Part shown: piece after piece, positions 52,800 to 63,547 of the stretch | Layout: each line of letters begins with the position of its first letter | How positions within the stretch are numbered: position 1 is the first letter of the stretch | Assembly (NCBI GenBank): GCA_030847615.1 | Contig: JAUMIR010000005.1 | Span: 60,539,001-60,603,000 of the forward strand | From: Gambelia wislizenii | Taxonomy: Eukaryota > Chordata > Lepidosauria > Squamata > Crotaphytidae | Reading direction: 5' to 3' | Length of the DNA: 64,000 nucleotides | Notes under the pieces: generated by a model | The model's input: the letters and a program-made list of their open reading frames with translations, nothing else | Databases searched by the model: none | What the model was told of the DNA's origin: nothing | Made by a program: the position numbers and the translations under genes

Positions 52800-54083
52800 A
52801 ATCTTCCCTTTCAAGGGAGTCAGGACTGAAATTGCAATGCTTCTGGCTTCACGTGCTATTAATAATAATTGTGGTCTACTACATGAGGGCCAGCGTGGTC
52901 AAGTTAGATATGGTGATGCTCTTTCAGAGCCCTTTCTAATAACTAATGGAATGAAGCAAGGTTGTGTTCTTGTGCCAACTTTATTTACAATCTTCTTCAG
53001 CATGATGCTCCAAAGGGCTACGGCAGAGCTTGAAGAAGATGACGGCATCTATATACATTACCGTACTGATGGTAGCTTGTTTAACTTAAGCCATCTGAGG
53101 GATCACACTAAGACTCTAAACTATCTAGTCCGTGAGCTGCTCTTCGCTGATGATGCTGCCCTTGTTGCCCACACAGAAACAGCTCTGCAGCGCCTAACAT
53201 CCTGCTTCGCAACAGCTGCAGAGCTGTCTGGGCTGGAAGTCAACCTGAAGAAAACGGAAGTTCTTTACCAGCCTGCACCACAGGACAAAAACCACCATCC
53301 CCACATTGCTGTTGGCAAATCTGTTCTCAGGTCCGTTCAGCAGTTCACCTATCTGGGAAGCATCATCTCCTCAGATGCCAAGATTGACAAAGAGATTGAT
53401 CACAGATTAGCAAAGGCATATAGCGCATTTGGAAGACTTCACAAAAGAGTCTGAAGTAACAAACACCTGAGGCAAAGCACAAAAATCAGTGTGTATAGAG
53501 CCATTGTACTGTCTATTCTCCTTTATGGGTCTGAAACATGGGTCACCTATCGCCACCACCTATGACTCCTCGAACGCTTTCATCAGCGCTGTATACGCAC
53601 AATCCTAAATATACACTGGACTGACTATGTGACGAATGTTGCTGTCCTTGAGCAAGCAGGGATCACCAGCATTGAGGCCATGATATTGAGAACACAGCTG
53701 CGCTGGGCAGGGCACGTTTCTAGGATGGAGGGCCATCGCCTCCCAAAAATAGTACTCTGCAGTGAACTTGCCATGGGTCAGCGTAAGAGGGGCACTCCAA
53801 AAAAGTGATACAAGGATTCCCTGAAACAACACCTCAGGCTCGGCCAAATTGATCACCAACAATAGTCCGCCCTGGCCTCAGATCGGGAGGCATGGAGACG
53901 CACTGTCCACAATGCTGTAGCCTTATTTGAGAACTCACGCCGAACAAGTCTTGAAGAGAAACAACAATGCAGAAAGAAACACAACCCGAAAACATCACCC
54001 AAGGAGACCTTCTGCTGTGCTTTCCGCAACCAGACTTGTTTATCTCCTTCCTGAATCTTCGTTTGCAAAGAAAAGCCATAGAG
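52800..54083 (+). mobile_element. CCHH-finger LINE, longest copy
   Basis: 5'-truncated within the reverse transcriptase, it extends to the 3' end (CTGAATCTTCGTTTGC, AAAGAAAAGCC). No (GA)n tail beyond AGAG and no clear target duplication seen. It covers the palm, thumb and C-terminal finger. The other copies at 8154, 60751 and 63548 align to its second half. Confidence 0.88.
52837..54060 (+). pseudogene. CCHH-finger LINE reverse transcriptase remnant
   Basis: Open from 52837 to 53454: LHEGQRGQVRYGD, GMKQGCVLVPTLF (motif B), a catalytic LLFADDAALVAHTE (FADD at 53143-53154), LKKTEVLYQP and YLGSIISSDAKID. A Trp codon has become TGA at 53452. After it, RAIVLSILLYGSETW, RWAGHVSRMEGHRLPK and KRGTPKK continue with further breaks. 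The C-terminal Cys/His finger reads poorly here but clearly at 63938. Family role: target-primed reverse transcription. Non-functional. Confidence 0.88.
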
Positions 54084-54587
54084 GTCTACATGGAATGGTT
54101 CAGATATCAATTCAACTATTTGCTTAGAAACTCTAGAAACTCTCTACAGTACATGCAATGAAGGCAAGTCACACCAATAGTTAAACCATAACTTTTCACA
54201 AGGATATACAGCATAGCCTCCAACTGTCCCAATTTGGCAAGGACAATCTCCATTAATCCTCTGTCATCCCACTTTTTAAGCTATTTTTTAAAAATGTCCT
54301 AGTTTCTCTCTCATCTCCCACTTTCTCCCTTTGTTCTTACTTCAGTTGCTGTAAACTGAATTCAAAGTTCAAAGGAGCTTGTATTCAATTAACTGAGTGG
54401 TGGGTGGTAGGAGGAGAAAAGGAGGGGGTAGTCTTGTCCTCCCCAGTAGGCTCAGGCCAAAACAAACTGTTGCAGATTTTCCTGGTTTATGTGTTCTTCA
54501 TTAATAACTTTACCATCTAGTCCACACTCTGATGTTACTTGGTTACATGTCTTCCAGTTTTAATTTGTGAAATGTTGGAGGGTATGG
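54084..54587. other. Intergenic, unassigned
   Basis: 54525-54590 resembles 9535-9605 (old dispersed repeat). Otherwise nothing recognised. Confidence 0.5.
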
Positions 54588-54589
54588 TA

Positions 54590-54803
54590 CAGGTTTACCT
54601 TCATAGCCATGGATTTGGCACCCACAGTTTCACTTATCCACATCCAAAAAAAAAAAATATGTTCTTTCTAGGCATTTCTAGATCCTCCAATATGATTCTA
54701 TGGTCAACACTGAAAATAATAGGGTTCCCTATTATCCACAGATTCAGGTATCCATGGGGGGATGTCTTGCAACGTATCCCCTTCAAATACACGGGTCGAC
54801 CTG
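54590..54803. mobile_element. Tigger-like MITE with TA target duplication
   Basis: TA (54588-54589) CAGGTTTACCTTCATAG ... ACGGGTCGACCTG TA (54804-54805). Interior CTAGGCATTTCTAGATCC and GATTCTATGGTCAAC match 7073-7436. Confidence 0.85.
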
Positions 54804-54805
54804 TA

Positions 54806-56741
54806 TAGTGTTTTGTTTTTAAAGAAACAATCTTTAGAAATGTTGTGCTTGAGGTGAACAAAAGCATCAAGCATCCACAGCAGCAGCTAGCAGACTAAAC
54901 TTATGTGTATCTTACCATTTTACACATTCCATGAACAGAAAAGATTGTTTCCCCCTCTATTTAGCATGACAACCTGTTTCTTAACACAGTTTTTCGGGAT
55001 GAGTTTTCAGCAAAACGAATAAATGTTGCTTTTAGAAATCTCAGATGCTTCTGGAGCATGGAAATGGAACATATTTTCTCATTAGGTTAATTAACAGCTC
55101 TGCTTGGGTGGTATAATTGGGTATAAATTTCCTCTGGTTCTGTGTCATACCTAAAAAGGATCTTATTTTTGTTATGTTTTCTGGTGTCTTTAAATTTTTA
55201 TGGCCTCAACTCTGTTTAGTCTGCATGTAATCCTTGAGAAAAAAAAAAAACACCTAATGTTAATTTTTTTTAAAAAAAAATAGCCGTTCTTTTTTTCCCT
55301 CCAAACTGGCACTTATTCTGCTTTATGGCCCTTTATGGGTTCTTTCTTTCTTTCTTCTTAAAACTTTTATGCAAATCCTAAAGGTGTAGTCCACAAGTCA
55401 GGGAATTTATGATTACATCGTCAAAGTAAACTTAAGCAGGGTGATATATCAAACCTGACAAGATGCTGTTCATTAATCTTTGAAATATAGCCAGGTGTGA
55501 GGTAGTTATGAGAGACTTCCAAGCAGAAAAAGTTTAACACAGCACCACTGGCTCTGCTATATGGAGGGCTTCCTTACCTCATCCAGTGCCACCTGGGTGG
55601 GGACTGGGGAATGGACGTCACTTCAGAAAAATTTGGACGTGGAGGGGAAGAGTAATCACTCTTTGTGCCAAGGGTCTTGCAACCCTTTCAGTTTCTTCTC
55701 TTCTCATTTAAAATGAGACTACTATGGTCCAGTTGACAGGGTGTTGGAGTAAATCTGCTTTGTGTTGCATTGGCAAATCCCTCCATAGTTTCTCATCGAT
55801 ACAAATGAATATAACATGGATATAACATTGAGAGGACCAAGTAGAAGAGTTTGGGGCCCTTTTTATATACAAATAGAATATCGCCTTGTGGGACTAACGA
55901 TGTGAACTCTAGTCTGTGAAAATGAAGGCCATAATAATTATATATGCTGCATGACATTTTGGAGGAAAAGCAGAACAAGAGACAGTACCATAATAAACAT
56001 TAGTCTTTAAGGTACCAAAACCCCTTCCGTTGTTTTTGTGGGGTTGCACAACTTTAGTGTGCAGATGAAATGGAAGTGACAATCCTCTTGTATGAATTTC
56101 CTCATGTGCTGGCATGATCAAGAAGGCTCTGCTTCAAACAATTTTCTATCAGAAGTAAGTTGCATTCACCAGAAGAAGGACCCTCTTTCTGGTGACTCCT
56201 TCTCTGTGGCACATACTTTAAAGTGGTGCACAACAGGCCATCATCTTTTGGATTCTTTAAGAAATTATTAGCTAAATAATTTGCTCCCTTTATTTCTGCT
56301 TGTAGGGCACCAAAGGCTTAAAGAATGTGATCAGAGCCAGATTTAGCTATACTGTATATGTTAACCCAATAAAACCCAAGGGACTTAATTTCCAGAGCAG
56401 TAGCTACATTAATCTGTGGCACAAAACAAAAACAAAAACAGAATGTCATGGCACCTGAAATATACACAAATTTATTATGAAACAAGCATCTTTGGACTAG
56501 AGCCCTAACTTAAATCCTACCAGTTTCAATGACTTTTACTAATTTTGGATCCAACCCAGAATGTGAGGTTTAGCAACTCATTTCTTTCAGTACTTGCAAA
56601 TCAAAAATTGCTTATTAGGACTGAATAGAAGGTGAAATATCCATAGAACATTCACAGTGTTTGAAAACATACTGTCAGGCATAGCATTACAAAAAGGATT
56701 ACTCAAAATGCTCAACAATTTTAACATTAAGGCTTCTTGAC
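54806..56741. other. Intergenic, unassigned
   Basis: AT-rich. Several A/T homopolymer runs (about 55228-55285). No gene or mobile element recognised. Confidence 0.5.
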
Positions 56742-56743
56742 TA

Positions 56744-57026
56744 CAGATCACCCTCCTTATCCACGGAACCAATATCTGCAGTTTCAGTTATCCAGGGTTG
56801 AAAAAATAGGGACACATACCATAGAGTCACACTGGAAAATGCCTAGAGGGGTGTACTCTCTAGGAATCGCTAGGTCCTCCAACACAATTCTATCATATGC
56901 TTGTACCACAAGTCCTTTATTTTAATAGGGTTTACTATTACATGCTGTTTCACTTATAAATGATAAGTCCAGGAACGCAATCCCCCATGGATGCGGTGCA
57001 AGGTGGGGGACAGATGGACGGACCTA
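56744..57026. mobile_element. Tigger-like MITE, degraded
   Basis: TA CAGATCACCCTCCTTATCC ... GGACGGACCTA TA. Interior CTCTCTAGGAATCGCTAGGT and CATAGAGTCACACTGGA match the copies at 7073 and 54590. Confidence 0.7.
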
Positions 57027-57028
57027 TA

Positions 57029-58737
57029 CTTCTGATTATAAGTACAAAAGAAAATGGGAAGAATGATTCAATTTTAAATTATCGTGTAAAATTAGGTCAA
57101 GTGTTTGCACAGAAACGAGAAATAATGGAGAGAGGCATGTTTTTCTGAGGAAGAAGTTGGCACTAAGGCTCCTATGCCTGGCTGAGTGCCTTCTCATCTG
57201 AAAGCCTGGGAGGAAGTCTCATGATGGCCAGAAATCACTACCGTCATTAGACTGCATCATGCAATCTCGGCCAAGTTTTCATGCAAAATCTCACAAGATC
57301 CACTGGGAGTTCAGGCAGCCTACATATAGGCTTGCTGGATTCTTGGAAGAGGGCAGAGAACACAGAGCACTATACAAATTGGGGAAGGGGAAACCCAGTC
57401 GGGTCAAGACAGCTGAGTGAAGGGAGCTAATCTGCAGGTTTGGGCATCTACAGTTTAAGCACACTTCTATTGGACTGTTGTGACTGCTCCTCAGATTGAG
57501 GAATCTTAGCAAGCATTAGCTGTCATTTATCTGACACCTTACCAGTAATTCCTTCCTGCCCTTTGTGCACAGGCCTTGGCCTGGGTAATGTATTCTCCAC
57601 CCAACCAACTTCCATTGGTTGAGAAGTATTTTGGTTTGTGCTTGTTTACTGTGAACAAAATTGTGACCACCCACATTTATCCCATAATCTTGGTATCTGG
57701 CTTCTCTGTCTCAGCACCAAACAAGTTGCTGGGTGCACCAAAAATGTTTTATCTAATATATGTTGTTGACACAATACAAAACATAATGAAGGCTTTAGGC
57801 AGGCTGCTTGGAAATGAAGGTGATAAAGGACATCTCTGTCTGATCCTGCTTTGAAATTGGAACAATTCAGAAAGGTAACCATTAACAATAAACTCCTGGC
57901 TTTATCATATATTATTTTATTCAGCTGGTAACTTCTAATTTTTACATAACTGATCATGTCTATTAGATGGTGAAAAATAAAATTAAGTTCAAGTTTTAAA
58001 AGCCCCCCAGTCCAGCCTTATGTGAGAAATCATCAAAGTGCTGAGGCAGGGGAAACTACCAATAAAATTACCTTCAGTGCAAAAACTACTAAAACCTACA
58101 ATTATAAAACAAATGTGTTAGAAGTACTCTATAAAGCAGAAGAAAATTAAACCATTCTACCATTTTAATAATCTGGGGAAAGGGAAGGACATTCCCTTAT
58201 CTAGTTAAATCCAATCCTTTGCAAAATCTGGTGACTTTTTTCATTCACGCAGAGAGAAAAAGTGGGGGAGCTATGGACAGTCCAAATATATTGAGACTGG
58301 TTCAATCCACCTGTATTTAAATCAAATGCTTTACTATTTGTTTCAGTGGGGTGAGGAGAGGTGTATATATATGCATGCACACCCCACCAGCTTTAGACCA
58401 TAGTGGAAGTCCACTGCCAGCTCTGGAGGCCCAAAATGTTTCTGTTCCTCTTCTTACCACATGTTCACTTTCCTTCAATGTAGGGCCATTTGGAGACATT
58501 TTCATGCTTGAAATAGTCTTTTCAACTTTGGGCCCAAGGGTTATGGTATGCCTGGGAGGCTCAACTGGCATCAATGCATACTTTCCAACATTTCACAGAT
58601 GAAAACTGGGACATGTGTGACCAAGGAACATCAGGGTGTGCTCAAGATGACAAAAGGTATTAAAGAGGAAAAATACTCAACCTGAAAAGGGATGCAGCAG
58701 TTTGCTTTTGTCTCAGCATACAGAGAAGGGCAGAGAA
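57029..58737. other. Intergenic, unassigned
   Basis: No repeat or gene recognised. Frames 57576-57957 on both strands show no family resemblance. Confidence 0.5.
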
Positions 58738-59036
58738 GGGAGACCTGGTGGCGCAGTGGTTAAATGCCGGTACTGCAGCAACAATGTTGTGAGTTCGATC
58801 CCAAGGACTCCAAGGTTGACTCAGCCTTCCATCCTTCCGTAGGTTGGTAAAATGAGTACCCAGTTTGTGGGGACAATTAGCTAACACACATTGGAAACTG
58901 CTTGGAGAGTGCCTAGCATGCGCTGTAAAGCAGTATAAATGTGTACGTGCTATTGCTTAACAATTTGTAAGCTGCTCTGAGAGCCTTTGTGGCTGAAGAG
59001 CAGGGTATAAATACCTAAAATAAATAATAAATAAAA
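58738..59036 (+). mobile_element. tRNA-derived SINE (second type) with L2-like tail
   Basis: The head GGTGGCGCAGTGGTTAAATG (A box) and GAGTTCGATCC (B box) is tRNA-like. The body has GACTCAGCCTTCCATCCTTC, GTAAAATGAGTACCCAG and the end TGCTATTGCTT at about 58960. It is followed by TGTAAGCTGCTCTGAGAGCC, GGGTATAAATA and (AAATAAT)n, the L2-like 3' end that may be a separate fragment. Confidence 0.82.
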
Positions 59037-59064
59037 TATTCTGTTCTCTCCTCACACTGACTTA

Positions 59065-59655
59065 GGAGATTTTCAAATGGGGCCAAATGCCCTGTTCCTG
59101 CTCCGCAAGCCCTCTCCTGTTTCTGCCACAGAATAAAGGTAAGATGTTCAAACACTTACCTTAATCCCGCAGCAGGAACGTCCTCCCTCTCCCCTCGGCT
59201 TCACTGCTGTAAAAGCTGCTTTTACAGCAGTGAAGCCAAATCCCGCTCGTTCTCATGAGAGAATGAGCGGGAGGGAAATTCAAAAATAACCCCCCCCCAG
59301 CTGTCAAAAAAGAAAAGGAAGCAAAAAATAAAAAATAAAAAATAAAAAATACAAGTAACCCAGGGAGGGGTGGGGAGAAGGGTCCAATTTACTGGGTGTC
59401 CCATTCCTGGGTTCCTGGGTCCAGAATGGACCTCCCTCCCATGGCTGTCATTGCGGGAGAGGAACGGGACACCGTTTGGACCACTCGTGATTCCATGACA
59501 GAAACTGAACGGGTGGTCCAAAAATTATGTTTCCCTGTGATGAAAATATCATGGGGAAATCTGGAATAGGGATGGGGGAGACATGGAAAAGGGTCAACGT
59601 CTTCTGAAAATAAGACTTTTTTCTGACGGATTTAAATGCGGGTCTGAAAATCTCC
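59065..59655. mobile_element. PIF/Harbinger-like MITE (591 bp)
   Basis: Ends GGAGATTTTCAAATGGGG and the complement of GCGGGTCTGAAAATCTCC, with TTA on both sides (59062-59064, 59656-59658; CTTAG if read as 5 bp). A 19-bp hairpin lies near 59200-59240 (TTCACTGCTGTAAAAGC and its complement). Shares CACTTACCTTAATCCC, AAGTAACCCAGGGAGGG and GATTC(C/T)(A/G)TGACAGAAA with 24266-25211. Confidence 0.8.
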
Positions 59656-59659
59656 TTAG

Positions 59660-60740
59660 AGTACAACCTACTTTTGCAATTTGAACTCAGCTTAGAACAA
59701 CTAAACTAAGCTCAGGACAAAGAAGGAGAGTGGGAGAAGGAAAGAGAAACTAGGACATTTTAAAAGCAGCTGAAAAAGGCAGAAAGACACAAGATTAATC
59801 AGAATTGTCCCTCCCAAATTGGAATAGTTGGAGAGTATGTTGAGGCTGGCCTCAATTCGGTGCCAAGTTAAAATCTACTTGGCTCTTCACTCAAGGTTTT
59901 GGGCTGCCAGTGATCATACCTCAACTAACTCCCTGGCCTGTGGATTTTTAAAAATCATGCTTAATTTTTTAAAATGGTTTTAGAATTGTTTAATTTTCTT
60001 TTATTGTCTATACCCCATGCTGAAGTCTCTACTTACAAGGGTGGGATTGAGATAGCTGTCTCTGCTCAAGTGTTAAGTATCCAAAACCAGATGTTATTTT
60101 AGCATTTGAGGCAGAAAAATCCTACATCCCTGCAATAAAAATGTGGCAATAACAGATGAAACAATTTGTTGCCTGAGGAAGCCTCACCATGCCTAATAAT
60201 AGGGCCTGGGCAGAAGAACAATGATAGGAGAAAAAGCAGGAAGTTCTGTTTGTCTCTCCATTTCCAGCATATTATGGATCACCAGAAAGGCCCAAAGAAA
60301 GAGTGTCAATGAGAAAAAGTTCAACACATTCCAATAGAGGGCACAGGCTGTCAATATCTTGTGCAAAAAAAACCCAGACCTGGAGCCAGCACTGCATTCC
60401 TTTGTCTGATTATCTTTACAACCCTTCCCTGAGAGTAAATCAGACTGAGAAACTAGAGACTTACCAAAAACAATAACACCCTAATGAGTGTCAAGGCTGA
60501 GGACAGATCTGGATCTTTTGCCTCCAAACTAGGGATGTAGCTATGGGGAGGAGGGAGGGTGTTGCCCCCCCCCCCAAATAAGAATTCTGTTCACAAACAA
60601 ATAAATAAATAAATATCCAGTCCTCCAATTTCTAGCATTGCAGTAACTTAACATTTCTGTTGAGCAATTGGAAATACACTTGAGGGAACCAAGTAAATGG
60701 GGCAGGCAAAGTGAGCAAAGGTATCTGAACACAGCAAATG
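59660..60740. other. Intergenic, unassigned
   Basis: A TTTTTAAAAT-rich L2-like stretch near 59845-60020 is possible but uncertain. No gene. Confidence 0.45.
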
Positions 60741-60750
60741 TCAGAGTTCT

Positions 60751-61153
60751 CTCTCTCTCTGGCTTTTCTTCGCAAATGAAGATTCAGGAAGGACTCATCC
60801 CGCGCTTTCTGCAAGCGCGCTGATGACTAAAAAGGCCAATCCGAGATAAACAAGTCCAGTTGCAAAAAGCACAGCAGAAGGTCTCCTTGGGTGATGTTTT
60901 TGGGTTGTGATTCTTTCTGCGTTGTCGTTTCTCTTCAAGACTTGTTCATCGTGAGTTCTCAAATAAGGCTGCAGCATTGTGGATAGTGCGTCTCCATGCC
61001 TCCCGATGTGAGGCCAGGGCAGACCATTGTTGATGATCAATTTGGCTGAGCCTGAGATGTTGTTTCGGGGAGTCTTTGTATCGCTTTTTTGGAGCGCCCC
61101 TCTTACGCTGACCCGTGGCGAGTTCACCGTAGAGTAGAATTTTTGGGAGGCGA
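60751..61153 (-). mobile_element. 5'-truncated CCHH-finger LINE, exact 10-bp target duplication
   Basis: TCAGAGTTCT occurs at 60741-60750 and 61154-61163. Between them lies a minus-strand LINE 3' end with a short (GA)n tail. The body matches 8154-8580, from the finger region back to KRGAPKK. Only the last about 400 bp were inserted. Confidence 0.92.
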
Positions 61154-61163
61154 TCAGAGTTCT

Positions 61164-62781
61164 AGTTGGGAACTATTTCCAGTATCTCATTTTCTGCAAT
61201 GCTAGAAATTTGACAACTGAAAGAAGATTTCAGGGGGGGGGGGGAGGATTCTTACATGAGAGGGTAATACCCTCGTTTCACATATACCCCCATAGCTATA
61301 CTATTTTTCCAAATCAAACATAATATCTCCACAAACACTTGTAATAAACAAAACAAAAAAAAATGATTAGGGCAGTAGAAGTGTTCTGGAGTTTTTCTGA
61401 AAAATCACCTGCCCACTTTTAGTCTTTTAGTGGGTTTCTCAGAACTCCTGAGGATTCCTCAGGACAGCTGTATGGCTTTACCATGTTGTGGTGGTTTTAA
61501 AAACCTGAAATACCCCTGTATACTACACACTTGAGTTCTTTACTGTTTCACATGAAGTTAAATGCAAAAGCCTAAATTCTGTTGCTAGTCCCAAAGTAGA
61601 CCCTTGGAATCAATGGCATTTACTTACGTGTTGACTTACCATTTAACAATTCATTGAATGGGTCTACTCTAGTTGAGACTAACCAACAGGATTCCAGCCA
61701 AAACCTCTGCTAAACCTAATACTTTTTCTAAGCAGCTGTGGACATTTGTCATACTTCTGCCCACAAACCTTTTCACTACTAAGAAAGCCCAAAGCTGTCA
61801 TGTTTTTTGAAAAATTAGTTTCTACTGAAACTGAATCCCTGTCTAAACAGAGAGGTTAACAATATATCCCTCTCTCTGTACCCCTGCACTTTGATTTTTA
61901 TCTCAAATATTAATTTTTGTTAAGACCACCCATTCACTTCTTTAAAGTAACTTAATCCTGAGATCTCCCATCAACATCTACATCTACAGTCAAGTCTAAC
62001 TTCCCAAGTAGATTGATAGCACATTTCATGGGTTTCTATTTTTCCATCTGTAGGATCTTTGCATCTTATAGCAAAATATTCTGCATTTCAAAGACATTAT
62101 TTGAAGTCCATGGTGTGCTCTGTGGGCGTTTGGATGGGGCCCAATAACATAATGCTGAAAATCTCTGTAGGAAGTTACTTTCTGTATAGACATCTTCATG
62201 TTCATGTTTCCAAACAATATTGTTTCAAGCATTTAAAAAGATAGCATGGTACAAGGACTAAACCTTGGAGTGTTTAATTCTTCACTTGGCCACAAATGTT
62301 AACTACATGACCTTTGGCAGTTCTTTGACATCCTAGCATCCTCCCCCTCCCCCTCCCCCATTTGGGATTTTGCTTTTGTTTTGTTTTTTTTAAGTAAAAA
62401 AATGAGATAATAATTCTAAAGCACTAGTTCCCTAGCAGCCAAATGATGTTGTCACAACAAAGTTATAGCTTTGCTGTGCTACATGATTTTACTTAATCAT
62501 TATTAAATATTTCTATCTCACTTTATCCACATTAATGAAGTCACTCCGAGCAGCCAACAACTTTAATAAAACAACTGTTAAACCTGTATCTCTTTTTTGG
62601 TAAAGAATTCTAAATATCTCATGAACCTAAAAATCCTATTGGTATCAAGTTGATATAAAGTGTAACTATACCCCCTTCTCTCTCTCTCTCTCTCTCTCTT
62701 TCTAAATGTGGAAATTTAGCAACCAAAGTAATGATTACTGAAATTGTGATCATCTAAAAATATATATATATACAGAGAGAC
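61164..62781. other. Intergenic, unassigned
   Basis: A short reptilian repeat occurs at about 61575-61695 (CAAAGTAGACCC, GGGTCTACTCTAGTTG), and (TC)n at 62680-62700. No gene recognised. Confidence 0.5.
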
Positions 62782-62793
62782 ACATAGAGAGGA

Positions 62794-63035
62794 GGAGAGC
62801 CAGCATGGTGTAGTGGTTTGAGCGTTCAACTACAACTCTGGAGATTAGGGTTCAAATCCTTGCTCAGCTATGGAAACCCACTGGATGATCTTGGGTGAGA
62901 CACACTCTCAGCCTCAAAGGAAAGCAAAGGCAAACCTGCTCTGAACAAATCTTGCCAAAGAAAACCACGAAAGTTTTGCCTTAGGGTCTCCATAAGTCCA
63001 AAATGACTTGAAGGCACACAACAACAACAACAACA
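62794..63035 (+). mobile_element. tRNA-derived SINE with exact 12-bp target duplication
   Basis: ACATAGAGAGGA is present at 62782-62793 and 63036-63047. The head GAGCCAGCATGGTGTAGTGG has the A box, and GGGTTCAAATCC the B box. The tail reads GGTCTCCATAAGTCC, CTTGAAGGCACACAACAAC and (CAA)n. One of the better-preserved elements in the window. Confidence 0.94.
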
Positions 63036-63047
63036 ACATAGAGAGGA

Positions 63048-63394
63048 ATAACCAAATCTCTGCAGGCATTCCACCATCTGGGTGCCAATACAAAGTACTT
63101 TCCTTCATGCCTACAATTCACACCTCAGATGTTAGCCTGAGTTTTCAGAGATCCTTTGAAGATTTTTTTAAAAAATAGGTTTCTTCTGGTGCAAAGACCA
63201 GGTCCCCCAGATCCAAACCATTTAGGACCTTAAAATCTGTTGATTTAGACACAGAAATGAATTGGGAGCTAAGAAACTTGATGCACTAGGGACATCACAT
63301 AACACCTATTTCCAGTCAGCAGCTACTGTATGTTTTGCATCACTTGAAGCAAAGACAATCCCATGTGAAACATACTACATGAAGCCAACTTTTA
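63048..63394. other. Intergenic, unassigned
   Basis: CCAGGTCCCCCAGATCCAAACCATTTAGGACCTTAAAATC, seen in part at 63201-63235, resembles a LINE reverse transcriptase C-terminus on the minus strand (compare 19381-19410). Short and uncertain. Confidence 0.4.
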
Positions 63395-63547
63395 AGTACA
63401 TTTGTTCCTCCATATCCACAGATTTGGTATCCACGGATTTAAGTATTCATGGATTGAAAATATTTTTTTTAAGTAATAATCCAAAAAGCAAAGCTTGATT
63501 TTGCCATCTTATATAAGGGACACCATTTTGCTATGCCACTGCATATA
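63395..63547. mobile_element. Tigger-like MITE, truncated by a LINE
   Basis: TTGTTCCTCCATATCCAC, GGTATCCACGGATTT, CATCTTATATAAGGGACA match the complement of 25894-26122. The right half is absent where the LINE sequence starts. Confidence 0.78.
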
